Counted from the stretch's first letter, positions 27,157 through 35,723 are shown. The stretch: DNA of 41,470 nucleotides from an uncultured Pedosphaera sp. (GCA_903930565.1 CAIYZC010000470.1:1-41470); one strand, 5' to 3'. Made by a program: numbers and translations. The notes: generated by a model from the sequence alone, not told the origin.

Positions 27157-28545
27157 ATGCCGCGCCCGCCTTTCGCCCTCCTCTTGGTTTTTAGCCTGCT
27201 GACCACGACGGCCGCGCCCGTGCCGCCGTCGCCCTGCGCCATTGAAGTGGTGGAAGAAGGGGCGGATTGGCCCGTGCCTTTGGTCGAACTGCGGACCACA
27301 CACGGGGTGCGCTTGGTCAGTGACAACGCGGGCCGCATTGCGTGCGACCTGCCCGAACTCTTTGGCCGGGAAAGTTGGTTTACCGTTATCGGCCACGGCT
27401 ATGAGCGGCCCGCCGACGGCTTTGGGAACCGTGGCGTGCGCCTCACCCCGACGCCGGGCGGCCACCTGCGGGTGACGGTGCGCCGCACCCACCTCGCCCG
27501 CCGCCTCGGCCGCCTGACCGGGGCCGGCCTGCTGGCGGAGAGCCAAAAATTGGGCTTGGTTCCGTTGGCCCCCGAGAACGGCGTCGTCGGCTGCGACTCG
27601 GTGCAGACGGCCCTGTATGGCGGCCGTTGCTTTTGGATTTGGGGCGACACGTCGCTGGCCCGGTATCCGCTGGGGATTTTTGACGGCACCGGTGCCACCA
27701 GCGCGCCGGCGCCGTTCGCCTTGCTTCCGCCGCCGCTCCCGTCCATCTACGAGTATTTCACCGATGCGGCGGGTGCGCCGCGGGCGGTCGTCAAGATGCC
27801 CGGCGAAGGGCCGACCTGGATCGGCGGGCTGGTTTCCCTCCCTGATCAAACCGGCCGGGAGCGTCTGGTGGCCGCCTATGCGAAAATTCGCCGCCATTTG
27901 GAGGAGTACGACTGCGGCCTTTGCGTCTGGGATGACGCCGCGGCCCGGTTCCTGCCGGCGGGATCCGCCGCGGGACACTCCGCCCCCGTTCCGCCCCCCG
28001 CGGCGTGGCCCCGCGGTCACGCCGCGCGCTGGCGGGATGACGCCGGGCGCGACTGGGTGCTCTTTGGCAACCCGTTCCCGACCCTGCGTTGTCCCGCCCG
28101 CTACGAAGCTTTTCTGGACGCCGCCACCTGGGAACCCCTGGTGCCTCAGTCCACCGTGGCGGTGGCCGGGGCGGGCACCCAGACGATCCGTCCCCACAGC
28201 GGGGCCATCGCGTGGAACGTTTGGCGGCGGCGCTGGGTGACGGTGTTCCTGCAGCACGAGGGCCGCCCGTCCGGTCATGGCGAAATCTGGTATGCCGAGG
28301 CCCCGGCTCCCACCGGTCCCTGGGGGCCGGCGGTCAAGATTCTGACGCACGAGAACTACACCTTCTACAACCCCGCTTTGCACGCCGGCTTCACGCCCCC
28401 GGACTCCCCGGTGTTGCTGTTCGAGGGCACCTTTACCCGCGAGTTTGCCAACCACGCCGAGCCGACGCCCCGTTACGATTACAACCAAGTCCTGTACCGG
28501 CTCGACCTCGATGATCCCGCCCTTGCCCCCGCCCGGGCGCGTTAG
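27157..28545 (+). CDS. Secreted protein with N-terminal beta-sandwich and propeller-like body
   Basis: This 462-residue protein has a signal peptide (LLLVFSLLTTTAAP). Residues about 27-115 look like a regulatory-type beta-sandwich (PVPLVELRTTHGVRLVSDNAGRI) and end in RRLGRLTGAGLLAESQKLG. The remainder has repeated aromatic/Gly blade-like strands: FWIWGDTSLARYPLGIF, TWIGGLVSLPD, HSGAIAWNVWRRRWVTVFLQ and GEIWYAEAPAPTGPWGPA. These recall five-bladed propellers of glycosidase-like or DUF4185-like proteins. I cannot assign a reaction. ATG 27157 is chosen because it opens directly into the signal peptide. The gene follows malic enzyme after 32 bases, perhaps by chance, and converges with the EF-P-like gene (16 bases between stops). 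Confidence 0.75.
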   Translation: MPRPPFALLLVFSLLTTTAAPVPPSPCAIEVVEEGADWPVPLVELRTTHGVRLVSDNAGRIACDLPELFGRESWFTVIGHGYERPADGFGNRGVRLTPTPGGHLRVTVRRTHLARRLGRLTGAGLLAESQKLGLVPLAPENGVVGCDSVQTALYGGRCFWIWGDTSLARYPLGIFDGTGATSAPAPFALLPPPLPSIYEYFTDAAGAPRAVVKMPGEGPTWIGGLVSLPDQTGRERLVAAYAKIRRHLEEYDCGLCVWDDAAARFLPAGSAAGHSAPVPPPAAWPRGHAARWRDDAGRDWVLFGNPFPTLRCPARYEAFLDAATWEPLVPQSTVAVAGAGTQTIRPHSGAIAWNVWRRRWVTVFLQHEGRPSGHGEIWYAEAPAPTGPWGPAVKILTHENYTFYNPALHAGFTPPDSPVLLFEGTFTREFANHAEPTPRYDYNQVLYRLDLDDPALAPARAR

Positions 28546-28561
28546 CCGGCCCGCACTGGGG

Positions 28562-29137
28562 TCAGCCGCAGGGGCCGGTTACTTCTCCCGTCCGCGTGTC
28601 AATTTCTACCGTGTCCCCCGCGGCGCATTGCGCGGGCACCACCACCGGAAAGCGTGAACCGTGGAGGGCGGCGAGTTTCCGACCGGTGGGATACAAACCC
28701 GCTCGTCCCGGTGGTTCGGTGTGGGCGATGACCCGGCGAACTTTCGGGGGTAGTTCCACCGCCACCGGCCGCCCTTCGTAGAACAACAGGGTCACCGGCT
28801 CCGCCATGGCGCTTTCCAAAAACGGGCAATGGGCACCCAAGGCTTCCTTGGTCACCTCATACTGGCGGGCTTGCGGGTCGGCGAAAATACAACCTTTGGG
28901 GCCGCAAACGCAGGTTTTGCAGTCGGGTTTACGTTCCAGCGGCGCCGGTTCCAAGTCCGTGGTGGCGGCGCCGAGCCAAGGTTCCGCGGGTTCTCCCGTG
29001 CGGAGGTTCCGTAGGCGGAGGCGGACCCAGAGTGCGGTCGCGCCCTGTCGCATCGTCTCCACTTGCAGGACCCGCATCGCTTCCCCGGCCACGAGAATCA
29101 CTGCTCCCGGGCGTAAATATTGGGCGTTCTGTGGCAT
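28562..29137 (-). CDS. EF-P-like translation factor paralogue with cysteine motif
   Basis: This 191-residue protein follows the three-domain EF-P layout. It has a KOW-like N-terminal domain (LRPGAVILVAGEAMRVLQVE to LRNLRTGE), an OB domain (QYEVTKEALG, TLLFYEGRPVAVELPPKV, VIAHTEPPG) and a C-terminal OB domain (GRKLAALHGSRFPVVVPAQCAAGDTVEIDTRTGE). Two things are unusual. The loop that normally reads PGKG with a modified Lys reads RQGATA here, with Ala33 at the lysine position. The link to domain II also carries CxxCxCxxxxC (Cys73, 76, 78, 83), a possible metal site. It is thus probably not the housekeeping EF-P. A TATAAA-like box on the minus strand (29160-29165) lies 23 bases upstream of the start. 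Confidence 0.85.
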   Translation of the reverse strand: MPQNAQYLRPGAVILVAGEAMRVLQVETMRQGATALWVRLRLRNLRTGEPAEPWLGAATTDLEPAPLERKPDCKTCVCGPKGCIFADPQARQYEVTKEALGAHCPFLESAMAEPVTLLFYEGRPVAVELPPKVRRVIAHTEPPGRAGLYPTGRKLAALHGSRFPVVVPAQCAAGDTVEIDTRTGEVTGPCG

Positions 29138-29290
29138 GGTACTGCGGGTTGTTAGCTTATTTATAGGATTAACAGACCTTGGGCTGCTTGTCCGGGAAAA
29201 TTATTAGCAATTCTCATGCCGCCGCGCTAGGTGACGGGTTGGTCAACTCCCCGCACTTTCCCGCAGGTTGGTCCCCGCCTTTCGCTCGGG

Positions 29291-29872
29291 TTATCGCGGC
29301 GGTTCGCTTGCCGGTGCCCCCTTGCCCGCGCGAAGTCTTCGCCCCGCGCGGCGCAGGAGCGCCGCCCCGCCCCATAGCGCACCTGCCGGCAGCCAGATCC
29401 AGAGCAACTCATTGGCCAACACGGCCCATCCCCGCGTGGTGAAAAAGGCGCGTATGCTCAGCGGCGAGACCTCAATGGGCGTCCACGGGAAAAAATAGCG
29501 GGTGGGGGAAAACGGCGTGAAGAAACCCACGCCCAAGCCGCCGTTGGTGAACGCGTCCAAAACCCCATGCGAGGTGGTGACCACCGCGAAAAAACTCCAT
29601 AACCGCCACCACTCGCTCTCCCAACGGCGCGCTTGGGGGAACTCCCAACCGACCACCACCGCCGCCCACAAGCCCGCGAAGAGCAGGGAGTGGGTGAACC
29701 CGCGGTGGCCCCAAACGCTTTCGTAGGGGATGCCGACGGCGAAACCCAAAAAGTCCGCATCGGGCAACGCCGCCGAGGCGGCGGTCAAAAACCAGAAACG
29801 CCAGGATCGTCTCCAGTGGCAGGCCCCGCCCAGTGCCAGCGCCGCCACGGCATGGGAAAAGGGGGAGGCCAC
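29291..29872 (-). CDS. DUF457/YdjM-type membrane protein (predicted metal-dependent hydrolase)
   Basis: This 193-residue inner-membrane protein has several hydrophobic segments. The YdjM/DUF457 hallmarks are an N-terminal SPFSHAVAALALG, ALPDADFLGF, the metal-ligand-like HRGFTHSLLFAG, and SHGVLDAFTNGGLGVGFFTPFSPTRYFFPW. The family is annotated as membrane-bound metal-dependent hydrolase; substrates are poorly known. The start is GTG at 29872, since the family begins with M-A-S-P-x-x-H and no in-frame ATG fits; the upstream in-frame extension overlaps the neighbouring gene. It is the last gene of a minus-strand run with the 225-residue unknown, agmatine deiminase and aldo/keto reductase. Confidence 0.87.
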   Translation of the reverse strand: MASPFSHAVAALALGGACHWRRSWRFWFLTAASAALPDADFLGFAVGIPYESVWGHRGFTHSLLFAGLWAAVVVGWEFPQARRWESEWWRLWSFFAVVTTSHGVLDAFTNGGLGVGFFTPFSPTRYFFPWTPIEVSPLSIRAFFTTRGWAVLANELLWIWLPAGALWGGAALLRRAGRRLRAGKGAPASEPPR

Positions 29873-29894
29873 GGGATGCGGAGGCGGCCGGAAA

Positions 29895-30572
29895 TCAAAT
29901 TCCCGAGCCCTTGGGATGGTGCTGGCCGAAGGCGTGCACGAATCCCGCCCGGCGATGGTAGCCGAGTTGTTCGCACTGCTGCAGGATGTCGCCCAAAATC
30001 GTCGGCACGGGGGGCGTGCTGTTTTGAAATTCAAACACCACCACATGCCCGACGCGGCGCACTTGAATTTTGGCCGCCCCGGGCTGGAGTTTGAGCCAAT
30101 CGGTCACCGCCCGGTCGTCGGTCGGCAGTTGGCCGAACTCGACCCAGAAGGTGGAATACGTGCTTCCCTGTTGGCGGGAATCGAACAGTTTGCCGTTGAA
30201 TTCGGTCCGCCCCAGATAGCCGTAGTTCTCGCAAATATGCGCGAGGTCGAACAAAAGCGCTGCCCCCATGTCCCGCCGGGCTTCGAATTTCACGTTCAGG
30301 CGACCTGCCGCCCGGCTGATTTTTATACTGCTCACGCCGTCCATTCGGTCCAGCCAATGCTCGATCGCCAGGTCATTCGCGGGAAAACGCTCGAACGCGA
30401 TGTCGATGGCATAGGCCACCGGGCGGCTAAAGATTCCCGCGTGCGCGGCCCAACCGCCGGCCAGAACCAAGATCAGCGCCAGCAGGGCGGCCCGAATGCC
30501 ACGACCGCGACCGTGCGGGGAGCGCGGAGCGGAGACGGCGGCGATGACAGCGGCGGCGGCGTTGGAGTTCAT
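29895..30572 (-). CDS. Membrane-anchored unknown with two internal repeats
   Basis: I do not recognise a family. The 225-residue protein has one N-terminal hydrophobic segment (about 28-46, ALLALILVLAGGWAAHAG), so it is either anchored or exported. The rest is two matching units of about 65 residues. Unit 1 spans 56-120 (FERFPANDLAIEHWL, VSSIKISRAAGRLNVKFEA, ICENYGYLG) and unit 2 spans 142-206 (FGQLPTDDRAVTDWL, AAKIQVRRVGHVVVFEF, QCEQLGYHR). The alternating strand/helix pattern suggests a tandem ferredoxin-like fold (inference). Its ATG overlaps the agmatine deiminase stop (ATGA), and DUF457 starts 22 bases after its stop, so it belongs to that operon. Confidence 0.75.
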   Translation of the reverse strand: MNSNAAAAVIAAVSAPRSPHGRGRGIRAALLALILVLAGGWAAHAGIFSRPVAYAIDIAFERFPANDLAIEHWLDRMDGVSSIKISRAAGRLNVKFEARRDMGAALLFDLAHICENYGYLGRTEFNGKLFDSRQQGSTYSTFWVEFGQLPTDDRAVTDWLKLQPGAAKIQVRRVGHVVVFEFQNSTPPVPTILGDILQQCEQLGYHRRAGFVHAFGQHHPKGSGI

Positions 30573-31663
30573 AAGGCGCTCGGCAGGGCCGTCGCTTCCG
30601 CGGCGGGTTCTTGTTGGCTGATGCAATGAAAGGAGCCCAGCCCCCAAATCAGCTCCGTGGAGTCCACGCCCACCACCCGGTGCCGGGGAAAACACCCGCG
30701 CAAGATCTCCAGGGCCGGGGCGTCGTTCGGGGTGCGAAACGTGGGCATGATGACCGTCTGGTTGGCGATATAAAAATTAGCGTAGCTGGCCGGCAGGCGT
30801 TGCCCTTCGTGGAAGAGTCGGCCGGGCATGGGCAGCGTCACGATGCGCAAGGGTTCCCCGTCTTGGTCCCGCAGCGTGCGCAATCGGTCCAAGTTGTCCT
30901 GCAACAGCGCGTGGTTTTCATCGGTGGGATCGTCTTCCACGACCGTCACCACCGTCGTGGCATCCACAAACCGGGCCAGATCGTCGATGTGGCCGTCCGT
31001 GTCGTCCCCCACGATGCCCTCACCCAGCCAAAGAATGTTCGTGATGCCGAGAAAATCGCGCAGGTGGCGTTCGATCTCCGCCCGGGTAAGCTGCGGATTG
31101 CGGTTGGGATTCAGCAGGCAGGCTTCGGAAGTGAGCAATGTGCCGCGGCCGTTCACCTCGATGGAGCCGCCCTCCATCACGATTCCGGGGCTGAACAAGG
31201 GGAGTCCCCGCAGCCGCGCCACGTGCTGGGGAATCGCATCGTCCAAATCATAGGGCGGATACTTCCCACCCCAGGCGTTGTAACCCCAATCCACCACCGC
31301 CCGGTCGCGGCGGCCGGGCAGGTCGCGCACCAAAAAGATGGGCCCGTGATCGCGGCACCAGGGTTCGTAGGCGGGGAAATGATGGAAGCGCACCCGGTCC
31401 AGCGGCGTGCCCTCGGCCGTCAATAAACCGCGCACCCAAGCTTCCATCTCCGCGTGCCATACGTTGATGTTTACTTCCTCCACGGCGGTGAGGTGGCGGA
31501 TAAATTCCGCATACACCGGCGGCACCGTCTCATATTTGCCGGGAAAGCTGATCCCCTCCGGCCGCGGCCAGGTCAGCCAAGTGGCGGCGTGGGGTTCCCA
31601 TTCGGCGGGCATCCGAAAGCCCAGTTGGGCGGGGGTGGGGGCGGGCGGGTTCACGGCAGGCAT
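30569..31663 (-). CDS. aguA: Agmatine deiminase
   Basis: The enzyme hydrolyses agmatine to N-carbamoylputrescine and ammonia in polyamine synthesis from arginine. At 364 residues it has the usual length. Typical elements are FRMPAEWEPHAATWLTWP, YEPWCRDHGPIFLV, WGYNAWGGKYPPYDLDD, VMEGGSIEVNGRGTLLTSEACLLNPNRNP, GDDTDGHIDDLARF, YANFYIANQTVIMP and the catalytic cysteine in GLGSFHCISQQEP (Cys347). The first part of the last motif reads GLG where GGG is common. No carbamoylputrescine amidase gene is adjacent. It lies 25 bases after the aldo/keto reductase stop and is coupled to the following unknown by an ATGA overlap. Confidence 0.96.
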   Translation of the reverse strand: MPAVNPPAPTPAQLGFRMPAEWEPHAATWLTWPRPEGISFPGKYETVPPVYAEFIRHLTAVEEVNINVWHAEMEAWVRGLLTAEGTPLDRVRFHHFPAYEPWCRDHGPIFLVRDLPGRRDRAVVDWGYNAWGGKYPPYDLDDAIPQHVARLRGLPLFSPGIVMEGGSIEVNGRGTLLTSEACLLNPNRNPQLTRAEIERHLRDFLGITNILWLGEGIVGDDTDGHIDDLARFVDATTVVTVVEDDPTDENHALLQDNLDRLRTLRDQDGEPLRIVTLPMPGRLFHEGQRLPASYANFYIANQTVIMPTFRTPNDAPALEILRGCFPRHRVVGVDSTELIWGLGSFHCISQQEPAAEATALPSAL

Positions 31664-31688
31664 GGGGCGGAGCGGTAATCAGTGGGCT

Positions 31689-32639
31689 TCACGGCAACGG
31701 TTCGCCCCGGGCGGCGATGAGCAGCCGGTACCATTCCTCGCGGGAGAGGTTGATTTCGAGCGCCCGCACGGCTTCGTGGATGCGCGCCGGGGTGGTCGAG
31801 CCGACAATGGGAATAATCCGGCTGGGATGCCGGAGCAGCCAGGCCAGCGCGACCGTCGTCCGGGTGGCCCCGTGCGCGTGGGCGAGTTCATCGAGCACTC
31901 CGACGATGGATTCCACCTGGGAATTCACGTTGCGCAGCGGGAAGTTTTGATTGTTCCCATCCCCCAGCAGGCCTTTGGCCAGCGGACTCCAAGCCAGCGG
32001 AGTCAGGCCGGCGGTCAGGCATTGGTCCAGCGTGCCGTCCGTGAAAGTATCCAATTTCGCCAGGCTGATCTCGACTTGGTGCACGATGAAGCGCAGCGGG
32101 CACGCGGCTTGCAGGGCGGCCAGCAGACTGGGCCGGGTGTTGCTCAACCCAAAATAGCGCACTTTGCCCGCTTGGTGGAGTTGGGTGAACGCCTGCGCCA
32201 CCTCCGCGGGGTCGGCCAGGAAGTCCGGACGGTGCAGTTGGTAGAGGTCAATGGTCTCCACCCCCAGGCGGCGCAAGGAGCCTTCGCAGGCGCGAATGAT
32301 GTGTTCGGCCGAGAAATCGTAGCGGCCGGGCGCTCCCGGTGGGTCGTTGGCGACCCGGATTCCCCCCTTGGTGGCGACGACGATGCGGTCCCGCATGCCC
32401 GGCACTTCCTTGAGCACCGTGCCAAAGATGCGTTCGGCCTCGCCGCGGCAATAGATGTCCGCATGGTCAAACAGGGTGTAGCCGGCTTCGTACGCGGCCA
32501 GTACCGCCCGCCGGCCGTCAGCTTCCCGTGCCGGGGTAATCTCCCCGGGGGTCCAAGTCCCCGCCAAACGCCAGCAGCCGTAGGCCAGCCGGCTCCCCAA
32601 CAAGGTGCTCACTCCAATCGGAATCTGTTGCATAGTCAT
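31689..32639 (-). CDS. Aldo/keto reductase (YdhF-like)
   Basis: This 316-residue NADPH-dependent oxidoreductase has a TIM-barrel fold. The family tetrad is visible: Asp and Tyr in FDHADIYCRGEAE, Lys in VVATKGG, and His in YQLHRPD. Cofactor-binding stretches are YFGLSNTRPS, LAWSPLAKGLL and a late IPIVGSTTPARI. The whole protein resembles the YdhF subgroup; the physiological substrate is not evident. A second in-frame ATG (32633) is an alternative start. It is the first gene of the compact minus-strand run with aguA. Confidence 0.93.
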   Translation of the reverse strand: MTMQQIPIGVSTLLGSRLAYGCWRLAGTWTPGEITPAREADGRRAVLAAYEAGYTLFDHADIYCRGEAERIFGTVLKEVPGMRDRIVVATKGGIRVANDPPGAPGRYDFSAEHIIRACEGSLRRLGVETIDLYQLHRPDFLADPAEVAQAFTQLHQAGKVRYFGLSNTRPSLLAALQAACPLRFIVHQVEISLAKLDTFTDGTLDQCLTAGLTPLAWSPLAKGLLGDGNNQNFPLRNVNSQVESIVGVLDELAHAHGATRTTVALAWLLRHPSRIIPIVGSTTPARIHEAVRALEINLSREEWYRLLIAARGEPLP

Positions 32640-32782
32640 GCGCGCGCCATCAGGTTAAAACCAGACCCACTGGCGCGCCAGTCCAAAACGCGGTCCCCTC
32701 GCGGGAAAAAATGGCGCCGCCACGCGGGCCGGCGGGGAATCCGGGCGTCGCGCGGAATGGTTGGCGGGGCGGCCCCCGGCGT

Positions 32783-34015
32783 TTACTTCGGATAGAACAC
32801 GGCGTCGAAGAAAGCCTGCATCTTGGCCGCATTCGGAACGCCGTACTTGGCGAACGTCGCCTTGGTGCCGGCATCGGGCTTCCAGTCGAAGAACGCGTGG
32901 GCGGCGCCCTCCACTTGCACGTATTCCGCTTTTTGGCCCGCGGCCTTGAGCGCGTCGGCGTAGGCCTGCACCGCCGCGTCCTGGATCAGGGTGTCCCGGG
33001 TGCCGCGCAACAGCAGTTGGGGCGCGGGGCGGGACTTGGCGGCCGGAATGTTCGCGAGCGGCGCCACGGCATCCAGCGCGGCGGCGGAGCTGCGGGCGCC
33101 GCGGCCGCCCAGCATCGGACCGGTGAAAACGCCGTAACTCGGGGCCGCCACTTGCACGGCGTGGAGCAGTTCGGCCCGTGCTTGCGCCACCGTTTTTCCG
33201 GCCGGCAAATACGTGGGCTTGAACTCATAAACTCCCTCCTTAACGCCAAAACCCTGGTCGCCGATCCGCTCGATCAAATTGATGGCGGCGGCGGACAAAT
33301 GGCCGCCGGCGCTGTCCCCGGTCACCGCCACCCGGTCTGGATCGCCGCCGTACTCGAGGGCGTGTTCGCGGATGTGCAGGATGCCGCCGTAAACGTCCTC
33401 CACCAAGTTCGCCATGCTGTTCGGTTCCTTGTCCCCGTCGCCCCGGCCGATCCAGCGGTAATCCATGCTCACCGCGACATAGCGTCCGCCGCGGACCAAT
33501 TCCCGCGCCAACCCGCGCATCACGTCCTCCGTGTTCGACGACCAACCGCCGCCATGGATGATCACGACGATCGGCAGGTGCTTCGCGCCGTCCGGCGTGA
33601 ACACGTCATACTTCAACTTTTTGACCCCGGGTTGGGCGTAGACCACATCCGGGATCAGTTTGAACCCGGCCAGCGCGCCGGCGTCGATGAGGGAGGCCCC
33701 GATGCCGATGTCCTGCGTGACGGCAACGGGGAAGGTCGGCGACGAGAATTCATGGTAGGCGCGGCCCCACGGCCCCGGGGTGGTGTAGTAGCCGCTGTCC
33801 AAAGCCTGTCCGGCCGCGGGGGTGATGGCCACCTTCAGCACCGTGCCGGCGGGCACGCGCCCGTCCGCGGGCAACGGCGGGGTGACGGCAATGCGCGCCA
33901 AATCGTTGGTTTCCACCGCGACTTTGAAGGTCTTGGGCGCGGGGGCGTCTTGGGCGGTGGCGGAGAGCGCGGCGCCGAGCAGGCAGCCGGCCAGGAGTTG
34001 CAGGGTCGGATTCAT
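32783..34015 (-). CDS. Secreted alpha/beta-hydrolase esterase
   Basis: This 410-residue protein has a signal peptide (LLAGCLLGAALSATAQ). Residues about 28-125 form an extra N-terminal beta-rich domain. The alpha/beta-hydrolase follows, with oxyanion motif HGGGW (154-158), nucleophile elbow GDSAGG (Ser235), and the likely catalytic His in GAAHAFFDW near the C-terminus; an Asp in LLRGTRDTL probably completes the triad. It resembles the BD-FAE/carboxylesterase group acting on short-chain or sugar esters (inference). Start chosen at ATG 34015, directly before the signal peptide. The Gfo/Idh/MocA gene ends 34 bases upstream, so they may be co-transcribed. Confidence 0.88.
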   Translation of the reverse strand: MNPTLQLLAGCLLGAALSATAQDAPAPKTFKVAVETNDLARIAVTPPLPADGRVPAGTVLKVAITPAAGQALDSGYYTTPGPWGRAYHEFSSPTFPVAVTQDIGIGASLIDAGALAGFKLIPDVVYAQPGVKKLKYDVFTPDGAKHLPIVVIIHGGGWSSNTEDVMRGLARELVRGGRYVAVSMDYRWIGRGDGDKEPNSMANLVEDVYGGILHIREHALEYGGDPDRVAVTGDSAGGHLSAAAINLIERIGDQGFGVKEGVYEFKPTYLPAGKTVAQARAELLHAVQVAAPSYGVFTGPMLGGRGARSSAAALDAVAPLANIPAAKSRPAPQLLLRGTRDTLIQDAAVQAYADALKAAGQKAEYVQVEGAAHAFFDWKPDAGTKATFAKYGVPNAAKMQAFFDAVFYPK

Positions 34016-34049
34016 CTTGCGAGCGAGTGGGTCGGGGTCGGGGTTTGGT

Positions 34050-35171
34050 TTAAGGGAGATCGATTCGGCGGCCGGTGCGGGCGGATTCATGGGCGGCGTC
34101 GAGAATTTCGACCACCGTCAGGTTGACCGCGAGGGAGGAAAGGCCGGACGGGGCGATTTCGCGCCGCACCACGGCCGCCAGGTAACCGAGCGGATCGGCG
34201 TGCGGAGCAGTGAGGCGCGCCGGGATGACTTCGGTTTCCGCCGTTTTGGGCAGCCGCACCCGCAACTGCTCCGCAGTGGGCACCAGCACGTAGCCTTTTT
34301 CGCCGTAGATTTCCATGTCCTTGCGGCTGAACGGCCAGTTCCAAGAGGCTTGAATGATGCCTTGCGCGCGCGGGTAGGTGACGATGATGGTGGCCTCATC
34401 CTCCACCTTGGGATACACGCCGGGCTTGATGTGTTGCGTCACCGCGAACACCGCATCCGGCCGGCGGCCGTCCATGAGCCAGGTGAGCAGGTCCGCGCCA
34501 TAGCAGCCGAAATCATTGAGCGCGCCCCCGCCGTTGAGCACGGGGTCGGTCAGCCAGTTCAGAAAGTCCGGCGAGCAACCAATTTCCTTCGGCCCCTGGT
34601 GGCCGTCGTGGATGACCACCTTGCGCAGTTCCCCGACCGCCTGCTGGTCATGCACCATGGCGTAAGCGGCGTGGTTGGCCGTGTACCAGGTGGTTTCATA
34701 GTTGACGATCACTTGGATGCCGCCCCGGGCGGCCGCCGCCGCGATGGTGCGGGCGTGCTCGTTGTTCACCGCCAGCGGCTTCTCCATCATCACATCCAAC
34801 TTCCGCAGGGCGCATTCCTCCACCACCCGGCGGTGCTCAAAGGTGCTCGTGAACGTGGCCACCGCCTGGATGTTCGTGTGCGCCAGCAACTCCGCCAGGC
34901 TCGGGAAAAACAAGTTCGTCGCCAAATGGTAACGCTGGGCGTAACGGGCCACCAACGCCGCGTTCGTTTCCACGATCCCGGCCAATTGGATATCGTCGCG
35001 GCCGCGGGTGCTGGGGATAAAGCCCGCCGCATGATCATGCGTCAGCCCCACAATCGCGAAGCGCACGGGTGGTTTGGCGGCCGTGGCGGCGGCGGGCGGG
35101 TCGGCGGCCTGCAGGCTGCCGGCGAGGACGGCGGCGAGCGCGCAGGCGAAGATGCGGGCGGATGCTTTCAT
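34050..35171 (-). CDS. Secreted Gfo/Idh/MocA-family oxidoreductase
   Basis: This 373-residue protein has a Sec signal (FACALAAVLAGSLQAADP). It has the Rossmann domain and C-terminal alpha/beta domain of the sugar-dehydrogenase family: FAIVGLTHDHAAGF, VMMEKPLAVN (Glu130-Lys131-Pro132), and GGGALNDFGCYGADLLTWLMDG. The nucleotide loop reads VGLTHDHA instead of a standard GxGxxG. Exported members are common in Planctomycetes and Verrucomicrobia, where tightly bound NAD may be used; the substrate is unknown. The dyad at 35304-35327 lies in its upstream region. Confidence 0.9.
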   Translation of the reverse strand: MKASARIFACALAAVLAGSLQAADPPAAATAAKPPVRFAIVGLTHDHAAGFIPSTRGRDDIQLAGIVETNAALVARYAQRYHLATNLFFPSLAELLAHTNIQAVATFTSTFEHRRVVEECALRKLDVMMEKPLAVNNEHARTIAAAAARGGIQVIVNYETTWYTANHAAYAMVHDQQAVGELRKVVIHDGHQGPKEIGCSPDFLNWLTDPVLNGGGALNDFGCYGADLLTWLMDGRRPDAVFAVTQHIKPGVYPKVEDEATIIVTYPRAQGIIQASWNWPFSRKDMEIYGEKGYVLVPTAEQLRVRLPKTAETEVIPARLTAPHADPLGYLAAVVRREIAPSGLSSLAVNLTVVEILDAAHESARTGRRIDLP

Positions 35172-35303
35172 AAATCGGGCTGTGTTGGACGCACTATGCC
35201 CCCGGGAGCCCGCGCCGGCCAGCCCGGAATAACCAGCGTGCCACGCGGCGGGAACCTCCGGAATCGGCCTGGAATTTTGGTTGAATAAACTTGGACCGCC
35301 CGG

Positions 35304-35327
35304 CTTCGAATAGGGGTAGATTCGAAG
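35304..35327. promoter_or_regulatory. Operator-like inverted repeat
   Basis: CTTCGAAT (35304-35311) and ATTCGAAG (35320-35327) are perfect 8-bp arms with 8 bases between. The site is about 135 bases upstream of the minus-strand Gfo/Idh/MocA gene and about 60 bases ahead of the first TTGACA of the RNA elements, so it could serve either side. Confidence 0.4.
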
Positions 35328-35437
35328 TGGTTCTTTGACGGTCGCGGCGGTGGTCGGATACGGAAAAATCTTAATCGATTTCCGTTGACAAAATCGGGTC
35401 GCGATGATTTGTTGGTGGCGGATTACGCAGTGAGTGC

Positions 35438-35603
35438 GAATTTCGGGCGCAGATTTAAATTGTTCTTTGTGCGCCCACCAAGTTTCGGTTTTGGCTCGAC
35501 ACTGGCCTTTTTCCGAAAACCTACGTAATCCTACTGTTGTGTCACTTCGAAAATTCCCCGGGCCTCTCGGTCATCCCCTGACCTATTGGCCCGGTTTTTT
35601 TTT
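35438..35603 (+). ncRNA. Candidate structured RNA, copy 1
   Basis: This 166-base element ends in a strong intrinsic terminator. Predicted helices are: P1, GGGCGCA (35445-35451) with TGCGCCC (35470-35476); P2, TTTCGG (35483-35488) with CCGAAA (35513-35518), capped by GGC/GCC (35493-35495 with 35505-35507) around a 9-base loop; P3, the terminator. A TTGACA box is at 35385-35390 with no good -10. The same helices can form in copy 2 despite base changes. The reading frames through the identical 5' block differ between copies, so the nucleotide sequence rather than a peptide is kept. I do not recognise a known RNA family. It could be a small RNA or a cis-acting leader. Confidence 0.6.
35558..35603 (+). 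terminator. Nested-hairpin intrinsic terminator, copy 1
   Basis: CCGGGCC (35558-35564) pairs with GGCCCGG (35588-35594). Inside, GGTCA (35569-35573) pairs with TGACC (35579-35583) around TCCCC. Nine T follow. Confidence 0.88.
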
Positions 35604-35723
35604 GCCTTTGGAACTTCGAACGCGGGGCGTCCCGGGAGCTCGGCTGGCGGTCATGGGATCACGATGTTCATTTTTGGCCGGCTAGGTAACAATCCGTACA
35701 CGTAATAATTTTTGTTTTTTTCT

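Noticed and set aside
28546-28578. CCGGCCC/GGGCCGG inverted repeat between the convergent genes
   Set aside because: It could be a bidirectional terminator, but there is no T-run on either side and one arm lies inside the EF-P-like coding region.
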